NCBI GenBank assembly: GCA_039654915.1
Contig: CM077594.1
Coordinates: forward strand, 48,189,001 to 48,253,000
Reading direction: 5' to 3'
DNA length: 64,000 bases
Source: Aquilaria yunnanensis
Lineage: Eukaryota; Streptophyta; Magnoliopsida; Malvales; Thymelaeaceae
A model generated the notes under the pieces. It did no database searches and was not told the origin of the DNA. It saw only the letters and a list, made by a program, of their open reading frames with translations. A program made the translations under genes and the position numbers. Below are positions 45,138-56,803 of this stretch, one piece after another. How positions within the stretch are numbered: the first letter of the stretch is position 1; every line of letters begins with the position of its first letter.

Positions 45138-47132
45138 TTGTCTTTTATGAAGATTTGGGGCTGTGATGCTTATGTGAAACGTCAATCCTTTGACAAACTA
45201 GGGCCCAAATCTCAAAAATGCCTTTTTGTTGGGTATCCCAAAGAAACAAAGGGTTACTATTTCTACAATTCTTCTGAGAAAAAAGTGTTTGTTGCTCGAA
45301 CTGGTGTCTTTTTGGAGAAAGAGTTTATCTCTAAAGGAACTAGTGGGAGGAAAGTAGAACTTGAAGAAATTCAAGAACAACAAGGAGACATCGAACCTGA
45401 AATGGAACCTGAACAGACACCGCAAGATGTTGTTCAAGAGTTTGTTCCTGTAGCACATAGCCCACGTAGGACTGGTAGGATTCGGCATGAGCCCGAGAGA
45501 TATGGATTTCTCATGACTCACACCGGTGATGTGATGCTCATGGATCAGGATGAGCCCACAAGCTACCAGCAAGCTATGTCGGGGCCTGACTTTGAGAAGT
45601 GGCTAGTGGCCATGAAATCCGAGATGGAATCCATGTATAAAAACCAAGTATGGACTTTGGTTGACCCACCTGAAGGGGTAAAACCCATAGGGTGCAAATG
45701 GCTTATCAAGAAGAAAACTGACATGGATGGTAATGTGATTACCTTTAAGGGACGATTGGTTGCAAAAGGTTTCAAGCAAATTCATGGTATTGACTATGAT
45801 GAAACTTTTTAACCAGTTGCTATTCTTAAATCCATCCGAATTTTGTTTGCTAATGCTGCATACTATGATTATGAGATATGGCAAATGGATGTCAAAACTG
45901 CATTCCTAAATGGAAAGCTACTTGAGGATGTGTACATGACACAACCTGAGGGTTTTGTCACTCCTGAGAATGCCAATAAAGTGTGCAAGTTGCAAAGGTC
46001 CATTTATGGACTGAAGCAAGCTTCTCGAAGTTGGAATCTTCGTTTTGATGATACAATCAAAGAGTTTGGTTTTATCAAAAATGAAGATGAACCTTGTGTC
46101 TACAAGAAGGTTAGTGGGAGCGCTATTGTCTTCTTAGTGTTGTATGTAGATGACATACTACTCATCGGGAATGACATTCCTGAGCTACAGTCTGTGAAGA
46201 CCTGGCTAGCGAAATGTTTCTCTATGAAGGACTTGGGTGAGGCAGCCTATGTGTTAGGCATCAGGATCTATAGAGATAGATCTAGAAAGCTTCTTGGCCT
46301 AAGTCAAAGAAGATATATTGACAAGGTGTTAAAGAGGTTTAGCATGCAAAATTCAAAGAAAGGATTCTTGCCCATGTCACATGGTATCACTCTTTCTAGA
46401 TCTCAGTGTCCGAGTACAACCGAGGAGAGAGAGCGAATGAGTAAGATTCCATATGCCTCAGCAATTGGATCTATCATGTATGCCATGATATGTACTCGTC
46501 CCGATGTCTCATATGCTTTGAGCATGACGAGTAGGTACCAATCAAACCCCAGTGAAAGTCACTCGACAGCTGTTAAGAACATCCTTAAGTACTTACGAAG
46601 GACTAAGGACGCATTCTTGGTCTTTGGAGGTGAAGATGAGCTCGTTGAAAGGGGTTACACCGATGCAAGCTTCCAATCCGATAAGGATGATTTTAGATTG
46701 CAATCTGGTTATCTGTTTTGTATTGGTGATGGTACTGTCAGCTGGAAGAGTTCAAAGTAAGAGACAGTAGCTGACTCTACAACAGAATCTGAGTACATTG
46801 CCGCCTTTGATGCTGCGAAGGAAGCAGTTTTGATCAAGAAGTTCATCACTAAACTTGGAGTGGTTCCAAGCATTGCTGACCCGATAGAGCTCTATTGTGA
46901 CAACAATGGAGCAATCGCACAGGCTAAGGAACCTCGATCTCACCAGCGATCCAAACACATACTCCGACGCTATCATCTCATCAGGGAAATCATCGAGAGG
47001 GGTGATGTAAGGATATGCAGGACTTCGATAGACAGCAACATTGCTGATCCAGTGACAAAGCCCCTTACGCAGCAAAAGGATGATAGCCATTCTAGGTCCG
47101 TTGGTGTTAGATACATGGATGATTGGCTTTAG
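45138..47132 (+). pseudogene. copia-2 reverse transcriptase and RNase H, broken
   Basis: RT with KPIGCKWLIKKKT and GRLVAKGFKQIHGIDYDETF, then TAA (45810-45812), then the open segment 45843-46760 with WQMDVKTAFLNGKLLEDVYM, KLQRSIYGLKQASRSWN and an intact active site YVDDILLIG. The RNase H starts GYTDASFQSDKDDFRLQ, has TAA (46758-46760, CAA in copia-1b), then ESEYIAAFDAAKEAV and YCDNNGAIAQAKEPRSHQ. The gene ends at TAG 47130-47132, just before the polypurine stretch gtgggagatt. Confidence 0.91.
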
Positions 47133-47146
47133 TGCAAGTGGGAGAT

Positions 47147-48565
47147 TGTTAGTGTTGTGCCCAAAAGCCAATCCTGAGATGATTGTATTTTTTGCACATT
47201 GAGTCATGATATTTTATTAAGGCATTAATCCAGCAATTATGTTTGTTGTTTTGTTTCTGCGTAACTTGATAAACATAATTGTAACTCTAGAATAATGATA
47301 TTCTTAAACGTCCCTAGTCTAGTATTATTGTGGAGCGGGTTGCAATAATACATAACGACTAGCATATGTGGAGACTAATATGAGATATGTAGTCTACATA
47401 TGCGTACAAGTTGGAGAACTTGTGTACTGGACTGACCCACCATGAGAACACTACATGGATCGTTATATGAGTGTCATAAGTGATTCTAATAGTGATCATG
47501 GTATATGTAGTCCTTCAACCTAAGATCATCAAGGTTCCCTACATGTGAGTCACATACTTTGATACTTTCCTTTGTTGCTCGTAACTGAGTGAACTTGAAG
47601 GAGGTCATTGGGTATGTCACATATCATGCGGAGGGATTTGTATGATCAAGATGGGATTTGTCCCTCCTATGTAACGGGAGTGATATCTTTGGGCCCCTTG
47701 ATAGAGTAAGACTTAGAAAAATGCATGGCCATGCTCAAATGAGCTGATATACGATATCAATGTCATTAGTTTAAGTTGGTCTACTCGGTAATCAAGAAAC
47801 CAAAGATTGGGCTATACGAGAGTGACACATTCCATGTCTCGTGCTTAGTCTTGATATCTTGGGACAAAGGGACAATGGCATATATCGGTGATGATCATAA
47901 AGGTTTAGTAGAATCATCAACAATCTTGTCACTTGGGTAGCAATGATGTGTTGCTAGACACCGGTCATTGCTTATGATCATAAATGTGATTTATGATCAT
48001 TGCCAACGTAGTAAGAGAATATTGGGTCGCACACATAGAGCTATTTGGATCATTAGAGTGCATGGGCTAATAATTTGGGTTTTGGTTTCACAATAATTTT
48101 GTATTAATAATGGGCCCAATAGTTGAGCCATTATTAAGCCCGAAATGAAAGCCTAATTGGATTAGGCCTTTGAAACCTATTAGGCCTGGAAGTTGAGTCT
48201 CACTATAAATACAACTTCTAGTGAAAATTTCACAGGTCTCCTTACCTTAGCCTCCAAAAAAGGACAGCTGCACTCTTCTCTAGCAATTCCTTGGAGGACG
48301 CAAGCTAGCACTGCAAGAGCAAGAGAAACACATCTGCCGGGACGTGGTGAAAGCGTGGTGATCCCGAGAGGCTCGTGTGGATACCATAGAGAGCCTGAAC
48401 ACGTCAACTGTTCAGCTTTTGTGATTCGACTCTACAGTTGAGTGAGAGATCGCAAACAAAAATTAGGTATGAAAATTTTTGAACACCCGGTTTACCTCGT
48501 TTCACTTGGATCCTGGAGGGTTTCGATTAAATTCTGCTGCGCTGTTTGGCTCCCGAAACCCAACA
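47147..48565 (+). repeat. copia-2 3' LTR
   Basis: 1419 bp, TGTTAGTGTTGTGCCC to CCCAACA, preceded by the polypurine tract aagtgggagat (47136-47146). Its length equals that of the 5' LTR, and the two differ by scattered substitutions. Confidence 0.95.
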
Positions 48566-51193
48566 AGGACCACCCTCCTAAGTGCTTGGCTTAGGCCAAG
48601 GAACATAGAGCAATAATGTGAAAGACTGTGGAAACTAGTACAGTGATGTATGTGCAAAGTTGGGAACTTTCGAGTCCTGATTGCACACAGAAACTTAACT
48701 ATGGGAAAAATGACAGAAATCAAACAAAGGGGACCAAATTGCACACTTAACTTGGTGGTACAATTAAAACTACAAAGTTGAAGTGAGCATTTTCGGCCAT
48801 GCAAAACTTTGCAAGGATTTGTGGTCTACTAGACCAAATTAAAGGAGACAACAATGATAACAAGTCACATCATGTCTTCCACTAAGTTAATAAGCATCAT
48901 TACCTAGTTTGCCTAACTAGTGCTTGTGCTAGTTACATGGCCGGTTACTACATGGGTTTAATGGACTTATATGGCGCTTTTGACTTGTGCTTAGCAAAAT
49001 GGGCCATGAGGTGGCATAAGTGTCAAAGAGTGCATGTGATTTAGTGGTGGAAGTGTGACCGTGAGCAAGTGAGGTCTCCATTGAACCATGCAAACTTGTT
49101 GGAGCCAAAAGCAAAAATTAATGCCAAGTTTCAGGCCATGTGGCTAGTAACCAAAATGCATGCTTCCATGAGTTCACTTGGCTTCCATTTTCAGGCTTGT
49201 TCATTCTCCTTGACCGAGAGCTTGCTAGCTTGAGTTCTTGAGTTCTCACAAAATTGATCTCGAATTCAAGCAAGAATGGAGGCAAATTGAAGGACGTAAG
49301 CTAGATTCTTTGGTTTCAGCACTAAACCACTCAAGCTTGAGTTTTGAACTTGAAGAATCAAGAAGGCCGAGCCAAACCAAGCTAGGGTTTGAGGTAATTC
49401 TTGATGTTTCCTTGAATACATGGTGTTAGTTCCATGAACAAGGGATATCCATGCCTAATTAGTGATACATTAGGCAGATTTATGTAGGAAACGTTTGGGC
49501 TCAAGCAAGGCCAAGGCGAATCAAGCTCAAAATTGAGGCCAATTATGTGAAGCACATTTTGGGTTGAAAGTTGGACTTTGGCCGAAAGCTTGATTGAGGT
49601 AGGGTTTCACTTATACTTGATTGCTTGGTAGTATACCATGATTCAAGTGTTTAAGGTAGCTAAGTGATGGATAAAATTGCCAAATGACCTTAGTTGCTTG
49701 ATGGGCTATTGAGAATTGATTTGGTTATGGTGTTAATTAGCTAATTAACTATGCACATGTGCTAGAAATGCTAGTGAATGTGGCCATTTTGCTAGACATT
49801 TCGGAGCTCTAGTGGAAGTGGAGTGTTTGGTGAAGTTTTATGTGCAAGAGTGCACAATGGCACATGTTATGGTACTTGGCCGAATGGTCATTGTGGTGTG
49901 TGTGTGTGTACATTGTGTGCTTGAGTGATTCTTTGTGCTTGCTAACCATTGAATTGTTATTATGGCTTGTATGTCTCGGGTTATTAGCATGTGTATACAT
50001 ATATGTTGTGTTTTGTTGTTTTGGTGTCTAATTTTGCAGGTACACTTGAGGTAAGGGAGGTTAAGCCTTGAGCGCACACTCGGCTTAACTAAATAAACTC
50101 TTTATGAGTTGGTTAATGTACTGAAATCCCTACTGAATTATATGCTCATTGCCCATATACGTTTGTTTTTCAGGAAAGGATATTCAGCCTGAGTAACTTT
50201 GCTTGAGTTTGTGCTAGTTTGTTGTGCTAGCTAGCTTGTTTGCCAAGGTATGTGCCAATGTGTGCTTGGCTTCATCAATTTGTATATTAGAAGTCTTATT
50301 TTAAAAGTTGGCCAAGACTTATGTGCTAAGTTTGCAGGCTTGTAGTGTTGGGACATGTCTAGGAGGGTAGCATGGACATGTGGACACTTGCTCTGATCAT
50401 AGTCTTCACTTTCATGACTATGAATATGGCTATAGGTTTGGTGTTGCAATGTGTCCTATTGTATGGGATACTTAAGGTGCTGGTTGACCATTAGTGGTCT
50501 CGGGTTGTACTATAACTTGGCTTGGAAGACTTTTGAATCATGGCATGGAGCCATGTAGGTTACTACATAGACTACCATTTTGTGTGTACATATATGTGGT
50601 CTTGCTTGCCTAGTTCTGTGGTGGTACTTGATGTGCTTATGTAGCCATGTTATGTGTATGTTCTTATGGATGGGTTTGGACATGTACTTGTGGTGGATGC
50701 TTTGGGCCAAAGTTTGGCATATCTATGTGGATAGTTATGGACTTATGCTTGTTTATGTGAATGTGAAGCATGAAACCTTGTGAACCTCCTTGTGTATCTT
50801 CTACGGCCGAGAGGTACATGTGCACATAAACTTGAGTTTTCAAAACAAATTGACTACCATGGGCTTCTTGGTTGCCATAATAAGTAACACACTTGAATTC
50901 ACACATTCTAAACACTTAAAATTACATTGAGTGTTGCGTTGCTATATTGCAACTTATTGAATTACAGCCTTGCTTGTCATGCAAGTTAGTGGAATTGGGC
51001 CTTATTTCTGCTGCAAGCTATTAAATGGGTTCACTTTTAAGCCTCCTAGGCCACCTCCCAAGCTAAGTACCTTAAGAAAATAAGACTTAAGGTTAGTAAA
51101 CTTTAGTTGGCCGAATTGAAAGTTACTATTTAGACTACAATTGGGTAGGAGGAGCACTGAGTGAATGGGCTAGGGCCTGTGTGAGGTGTGACA
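48566..51193 (+). repeat. 3' LTR of element B, after the copia-2 insertion
   Basis: Continues the 3' LTR that starts at 40293; aggac (48566-48570) is the duplicated target site. It is highly similar to 30882-35066 except for the solo LTR there and a short stretch near 51100-51140 (gttggccgaattgaaag...) absent from the 5' LTR. It ends TGTGAGGTGTGACA at 51193, followed by caaat and Tat-C gag. Confidence 0.93.
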
Positions 51194-52530
51194 CAAATGA
51201 CCAGAGCTCGGTGACCGGGGACCAACGTGATGAGTCCTCAACGGAAAACATACCCCCTAGGGTTCAGCCTGTGGGAGAAACGGGGTCCAAATGGCACAGC
51301 ACTCCCCACCGAAGGAGTTCTTCACCAGAAGAGATATCGTAATCCCCTCAGCGCCGAAGTTGTTCCCCAAAAAGGAAGCGTCGCTCTCCATTACTGGAGG
51401 CCTCCAGGTAGCAAGAAGGAGAACCTAGCACCGCACTCCTCATGGAAAAAATCCTAACGAGGTTAGAGAGGGTGGAAAGACAGGTAGCTCGGTAGCCCGT
51501 CTAGTCTAGATTGTCAGAAACCTTCAACGGAGATGAATCATCGTTTACCTGAGCGGTAGTCGAAGCACCTATGCCGAGTGACTTTGGGTGCCTCGTTTGG
51601 AAACCTATGATAGCCGAAGTCACCCCCAGGCTCACTTAAACAAATACAGGCGCAGCATGGTGCTGCAAGGTGCTGATGACGCCACCCTTTGCAAGTGCTT
51701 CGAGGTCACCCTCGCTGGACCGTCTACCGCATGGTACAACTCGTTAGGCCCCGGAACCATCATGGGATTTCAAGAGCTGTCTACCGCTTTCACGCAGCAG
51801 TTCATCGGTAGCAGGCCAACGGCGAAGATGCCGGTTCAGATGTTCGACATAGCGCAGAAGAACGGAGAAACTATTCGCGACTATGTCGAGAGGTTCAATC
51901 AAGAAGCCCTAAGTATGCCAGACTTCAGGCCAGAAATACGTATCCTCGCCATGATACGGGGACTTCGGAGAGACTTATAATTGTTCTACGAATTTTCAAA
52001 TGACCCCCCAAAACAACCTCTATGAATTTTACTGAAGGGTGGAACAGCATATGACTGCTGAAGAGCTGAGGATGGGGGGCCCAAAGCTTGACCACGTCCA
52101 TATCGAGGGGTCGAGCCAACAGACTCGCTACCCAACAGAATCAGGGGGTCGACCTCGAAAGCTGAGAGGAAAGAAGCCATTGACTTTTACTCCCTTGAAC
52201 ACCACAAGGATGAACATTCTCATGGCCATGGAAAGGCAGGGAACTCAGAGTCAACGACTGAAGGCCATGACCTCAGAGAACAAAAAGAATATGAAAAAGT
52301 TTTGCCAGTTCCATCGGGACCATGGGCATGATACCGGGGATTGCTTCCAACTGAGGAAGTACATAGAGTCCCTGATAAAGCAGGGCCAACTTCGACGTTA
52401 CCTGCGGATGCCCTCCCTGAAAGGGAGGAGGGATGAAGAAAGGAAAGGGGACGACGAGGAGTATGATTCCGACAGACGTCGGAATCGAAGTCCCAAAAGG
52501 CATCCACTGCCTCCGGCAGGAGTAATATAA
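51194..52530 (+). pseudogene. Tat-C gag, main part
   Basis: Opens with the codons that follow the N-terminal piece ending at 30876 (DQSSVTGDQRDESSTENIP, like the ESSTENIPLRKWPVG region in Tat-E). The gag domain is in 51588-51980 (RLETYDSRSHPQAHLNKYRR, TAWYNSLGPGTIMGF, IRDYVERFNQEALSMPDFRP). The C-terminal KKFCQFHRDHGHDTGDCFQL follows, then the PPAGVI end near 52529 with a TAA. Further damage: TAG near 51493, a stop near 51550 and a TAA at 51978-51980. Confidence 0.87.
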
Positions 52531-53150
52531 ACAATCACCACAAGACTACCCTCGACAGAAAGAAAGAGAAAAGCCAGGGAGATCTCGGTCATGGAGTATG
52601 GTAACCCGTCAAAAAAGCTTTGGGACGTCACGACGATGACCCCTCCTGATCATGGCACGGATATGGAGTTGGGACATCAAAACAGTACTCCTTGAAGATC
52701 GTTCTAATACAGACGTCTTGTTCTCCCATCTGCTGCCGAGTTTGGGTATGCCAAGGGCCGATCTTAAGCCCGTCACCTCTCCTACTTTCAGGGCGGGTCC
52801 ATCTGAACTCCCTACCCTTGGATGGATTGACCTTCCCCTAATGCTAAGAGGAACTTCATTACAAAACAAGGATGAGCTCTTTGCCTCTACAATGACAAGG
52901 TTCATCATCATAGATGTCCCTTCATCGTATAATGCCATCCTTGGAAGACAGATGCAGGGAAACCTTCACATTCGTCCAGATGTGAAATACCTGACGGTAA
53001 CCTTCGCCACAAAGGATGGAGATGCTGAAATCTTCATCGACCAAGGGGAGGTGAGAAAGGTGTTTGTCAAAGCGAGAAAGGCCCCAGCGAAGAGCTGTGC
53101 ATGGACCACGGGAGCAAAATCGATACTCGCAGAAGAGGCAGAAAGGCAAG
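52531..53150 (+). pseudogene. Tat-C aspartic protease
   Basis: VLLEDRSNTDVLFSHLLPSLG (52688-52750) is the active site; Tat-E reads DDGSNADV, so Asp and Gly are both changed. PSELPTLGWIDLPLMLRG and VPSSYNAILGRQMQGNL follow in one open frame (52652-53479) that continues to the start of RT. Confidence 0.85.
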
Positions 53151-54240
53151 AAATAGAAGACCTCGAGAAAATAGAAATAGAGAAGATAGAGCTTATCCCA
53201 GGCCAAAATACCCGAATAGGGAAAAAATTGGCCAAAGGTGATAAGGAAAAACTTGTATCTTTTCTGATAATGAACAAAGATCTGTTCGCCTACACGCCGA
53301 AGGACATGCCTGGGGTAGACCCTCGCATAATTCAACATAATCTTAAGATACGCCCAGACGCGAGGCCCATGCGCCAAAAGAAAAGAAGCTTTTCGGCACA
53401 TAAGAACAGCTTTGTAAAAGCCAAAGTTCAACGGTTAATGGAGGCCGGCATAATAAGAGAAGTCAAATACCCCGAATAGCTTAGTAATGTTGTCATTGCC
53501 ACAAAAAGGGGAGCGACAAGCTCCGAATGTGCATCGACTTTTGAAATGTGAATGATGCTTGCCCTAAGGATTCATATCCCCTACCGCTAATAGACCAGTT
53601 GGTGGACTCGACCGTCGAGTATGGTCTCCTGAGTTTCCTTGACACCTTCAGTGGGTATCACCAAATTAGGATGGACCCCGAAGACAAGGAAAAAATAGCC
53701 TTCATCATCGAAGTCGGTACATATTGCTATGTCAGAATGCCCTTCGGGCTTAAGAATGCAGGAGCCACTTACCTGAGGTTGATGAACAGGGTCTTCAACT
53801 CCCAAATAGGGAGGAACATGGAAATCTATGTCGATGATATGATAGTTAAGAGCAAACTGCCTAGAAGTCATATCACGGACTTGGAGGAAACATTCCGCCA
53901 GCTGAAGAGCTTCTGAATCTGTCTTAACCCCGAAAAGTGTGTATGAGGTAAACACTGGAAAATTCCTTTGATTTATGGTGTCGGAAAGAGGCATCGACGC
54001 CAATCCAGAAAAGGTTGAGGCCCTGCTAGGATTCCGAACTCTCGCAACAACAAAGGATGTGCAAAGACTTACAGGGAGAATCACATCCCTTAGTAGATTC
54101 ATCTCTAGATATGGGGATCGTTGCTGACCATTCTTCAAAGTCCTTATTACAGCGGCGAAAAATAGTGGTGACCCTGCGACTGAGGTACATCCTTGGAACG
54201 AAGACAGCAAAAATGCTTGGGAAGAGCTTAAGGTCTACCT
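53151..54240 (+). pseudogene. Tat-C reverse transcriptase, broken
   Basis: The linker is followed by AKVQRLMEAGIIREVKYPE and TAG (53477-53479, Trp in Tat-A and Tat-E), a one-base shift in ATKRGATSSECA, and CIDF then TGA. An open segment (53548-53916) then carries NDACPKDSYPLPLIDQLVD, MPFGLKNAGATYLR and the intact IYVDDMIVKS. A TGA at 53914 and a frame change near 53940 precede the SERGIDANPEKVEALLGF region. Confidence 0.9.
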
Positions 54241-54316
54241 GACTCGCCTGCCAACACTTCAGCAGCCCCGGAAAGGGAAACCCCTCATACTATACCTCGC
54301 TGTCACTGAAAAGGCG

Positions 54317-55429
54317 TTGACTTCGGTTCTCGTGAAGGAAGAGGGGGTGGAGCAATGGCCAGTATATTATGTGAGCAAGTCTTTACACGGTGCCAAAGTC
54401 AGGTACCCCCTACTACAAAAGGCTATTTATGCCCTGATACTGACAAGCAGAAGGCTACGTCCGTACTTCCAAGGCCATCCCATTATTGTGCAGAGTAACT
54501 TACCTCTTCATGATATCATGAAGAAGGTAGACCACTCGGGAAGGCTTTGCAAGTGGTGTATAGAGCTCGGTGAATATGATATCACCTATGAGCCGAGGAA
54601 GGCAGTAAAAGCTCAAGCTTTGGCGGATTTAATTGCCGAAGTACCTATTGCCAAAGAAAGTCAACTGGACGTCGGGAGAAATGAACCAGAGTGGACCCTC
54701 TTTGTCGATGGAGCCTCCGGCATCGCGCACCAAAGAGCTGGAGTAATCATTTGTGGTCCCGAGGGTATGGAGGTCATGAAATCCATCAAATTCGAGTTTA
54801 ACGTCACCAACCATATGGCCGAGTATGAAGCTCTCATAGCAGGGCTATGCCTTGCTAAAAGAATTGGCGTGAGAAACCTGAAGGCCCACAGCGATTCTCA
54901 GCTAGTAGTCCGACAGATGGCAGGGGACTACACCACGAGGGACCCAACTTTGGCGAAATATCACAAGCTCATATCAAGGCTCATTCAGGAGTTTGATGCG
55001 GTACACATCGAAAACATGCCTCACCGAGACAATACTGAAGCAGATAGTCTGGCGAAATCAAGAAAGTCCACTGAAGTATTGAGCCGCCCGAGCGTAGGAA
55101 TAATGAGCATAGCAACCTCAGAAAAAGGATGGAAAAATCCCAAAAAGAGGTACCTTACGACCTCGGAACTTCCCGAAGACCCTCACGAAGTAGCAAAAGT
55201 GCGAAGATGCTCCGGACGATATTTCCTAATCGGGGAAGAGTTGAATCGACAAGGGTATGTGAGTTCGCTACAAAGGTGTGTCAACAAAGAGGACACTGAG
55301 GCTGTCCTCGAGGAAGTCCACGAGGGGCCTTGCGGTTCCCACATTGCAACTGACGCCTTGGTAGGAGTAATGCTCCGCCAAGGGTACTTCTGGCCCACCT
55401 TAAGAAAGGACGCAAGGCGATCTGTCTAG
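54317..55429 (+). CDS. Tat-C RNase H, aRNase H and integrase start, open segment
   Basis: A 370-codon open stretch of the polyprotein. First the RT-linked RNase H end (QWPVYYVSKSLHGAKVRYPL, SNLPLHDIMKKVDHSGRL). Then the archaeal-type RNase H with all four expected acidic positions (LFVDGASG, NHMAEYEALIAGL, HSDSQLVVRQM, DNTEADSLAKS). Then the linker to integrase and its HH half (GPCGSHIATDALVG, YFWPTLRKDARRS). It ends at TAG 55427-55429. The ATG is not a real start; it is the first Met after a break. It is the best-preserved aRNH in the window. Confidence 0.88.
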   Translation: MTSVLVKEEGVEQWPVYYVSKSLHGAKVRYPLLQKAIYALILTSRRLRPYFQGHPIIVQSNLPLHDIMKKVDHSGRLCKWCIELGEYDITYEPRKAVKAQALADLIAEVPIAKESQLDVGRNEPEWTLFVDGASGIAHQRAGVIICGPEGMEVMKSIKFEFNVTNHMAEYEALIAGLCLAKRIGVRNLKAHSDSQLVVRQMAGDYTTRDPTLAKYHKLISRLIQEFDAVHIENMPHRDNTEADSLAKSRKSTEVLSRPSVGIMSIATSEKGWKNPKKRYLTTSELPEDPHEVAKVRRCSGRYFLIGEELNRQGYVSSLQRCVNKEDTEAVLEEVHEGPCGSHIATDALVGVMLRQGYFWPTLRKDARRSV

Positions 55430-56365
55430 AAATGTGATAATTGCCAAAGACACGCCAACGTCCAGAGGTTACCCTCGGAGTTGATATCCTCGGCTAACTA
55501 CCCCTATCCGTTCGCGGTATGAGGCATTGACCTTATTGGGCCACTCCCGACGGCACCTAGGGGAGTGAAGTTCTGCGTAGTCGTAGTGGATTACTTCACT
55601 AAATGGGTCGAGCCAGAACCCCTGGCGACCATTTCAGCAAAGGACATATAAAAATTCATCTGGAAGAGCATCGTATGCATATTCGACATATCGAGGGTGA
55701 TAGTGGCCGACAATGGTTTGTAGTTTATTGACAAGGGATTCCAAGAATTCATCACCGAACTCGGAATAAAAATGCACTTCACCCCGGTAGCTCATCCTTA
55801 GAGCAACAGACAGGTAGAGGTATCTAACAGAACCATAAAAGATGGTCTGAAAAAGAGATTGAGGGAAGCAAAGGGAAAATGGCCAAGGGAACTTCCTAGT
55901 GTTCTATGGAGCTGTCGAACAACACCTCAAAGGGCCACGGGTGAGACGCCTTTCTCACTCGTCTTCGGCACAGAGGCTATAATCCCTATCGAGGTAGTCC
56001 ATCCATCGGCCAGGATACAAGTATTCGATGAGGAAAGGAGTGACCTTGGGTTAAGAGCTAAGCTCGACCTAGTTGACGAACACAGAGAAGTGGCCGAGCT
56101 TAGAAGAAAAGCCTTCTAGCAAAGAGTGGCTATAACCGCGAACTTATGCGTTAGGAAAAAAGGAATGAAAAAGGGAGACCTCATTCTCCGAAAGGCTGAG
56201 TTTGAGCCCTGAAGACCGTCTCATGGAGTACTTCGATCAAATTGGGAAGGACCTTATCTGGTCCTTGACGAGGTTCGGAAAGGAGTCTATAAGCTTGGCG
56301 ACCTTGAAGGTGGAGAACTGAAAAATACATGGCACTCGGATGCCTTGAAAAAGTTTTATGCTTAG
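55430..56365 (+). pseudogene. Tat-C integrase, broken
   Basis: KCDNCQRHANVQRLPS, then AV-TGA-GIDLIGPLPT (Trp in Tat-A), a TAA near 55650, VADNG then TAG near 55722, and QVEVSNRTIKDGLKKRLREA. The DDE residues can all be seen, but the frame is cut by several stops. The open segment 55859-56119 holds SCRTTPQRATGETPFSLVFG. Pol ends at TAG 56363-56365 with the same LKKFYA-type tail as Tat-1. Confidence 0.88.
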
Positions 56366-56803
56366 AATCCTGTCTGGAAATTGTACAGTTAGAAATTTTT
56401 CTACATACAGAAAATTTTCTGGAAAAGTAACTCCACCTAAGAAATCTTGCCGAACAAGGTGCAAATAAGTACTCGCAAAAATGGCACATTTCCTCCGTAG
56501 TTGGTCGGGTCATTTTCCCCAAAAGGTGCATCGACCGAACACAGCTGAGGAAAATGGGTCAAACATTGACTAAAGGTATTCAGCAAAGCTAAGATTTCCC
56601 GAAGACGGTTGATAAAAAGAGCAAAAAGTATGTTCTAAAGGTCCCAGACCGAAAGTGGTGAAGACAACCCTTGGAGACGAAAATTATTGCTTGGGGACTT
56701 AGCCAAATTTTAAAGGAAGGAAAAATGTTATTAAGAAGGCCTTAATACATGAAGAATATTACAAAGAAAAAAGAAGAAGACAAAAAGCAAAAGCCCTAGA
56801 TAT
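56366..56803 (+). other. Tat-C spacer after pol
   Basis: Non-coding, equivalent to 3338-3735 and 25947-26405. It contains an A-rich stretch (56755-56790) before the end of the antisense gene. Confidence 0.6.

Larger units (their letters stand above)
40302..48565 (+). mobile_element. copia-2, complete Ty1/copia element, TSD aggac
   Basis: 8264 bp with two 1419-bp LTRs (40302-41720, 47147-48565), primer site, long leader, gag-pol and polypurine tract. Perfect TSD aggac at 40297-40301 and 48566-48570. It is inserted nine bases into the 3' LTR of element B; the rest of that LTR resumes at 48571. Coding breaks: TAG 43601, TGA 44897, a 17-nt deletion near 45049, TAA 45810 and TAA 46758. It is the most complete copia in the window and the reference used for copia-1b. 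Confidence 0.95.
30877..51193 (+). mobile_element. Element B, Tekay/Del-like chromovirus with nested insertions
   Basis: Complete structure: 5' LTR (30877-35066), initiator Met primer site, gag-pol with a chromodomain, polypurine tract, and a 3' LTR starting at 40293 that resumes at 48571-51193. TSD caact/caaat, one mismatch. A solo LTR lies in the 5' LTR and copia-2 in the 3' LTR. Without these, the LTRs are about 2595 and 2632 bp and the element about 10.5 kb. Long LTRs and the C-terminal chromodomain point to the Tekay/Del lineage. Several stops and frameshifts make it inactive. Confidence 0.93.
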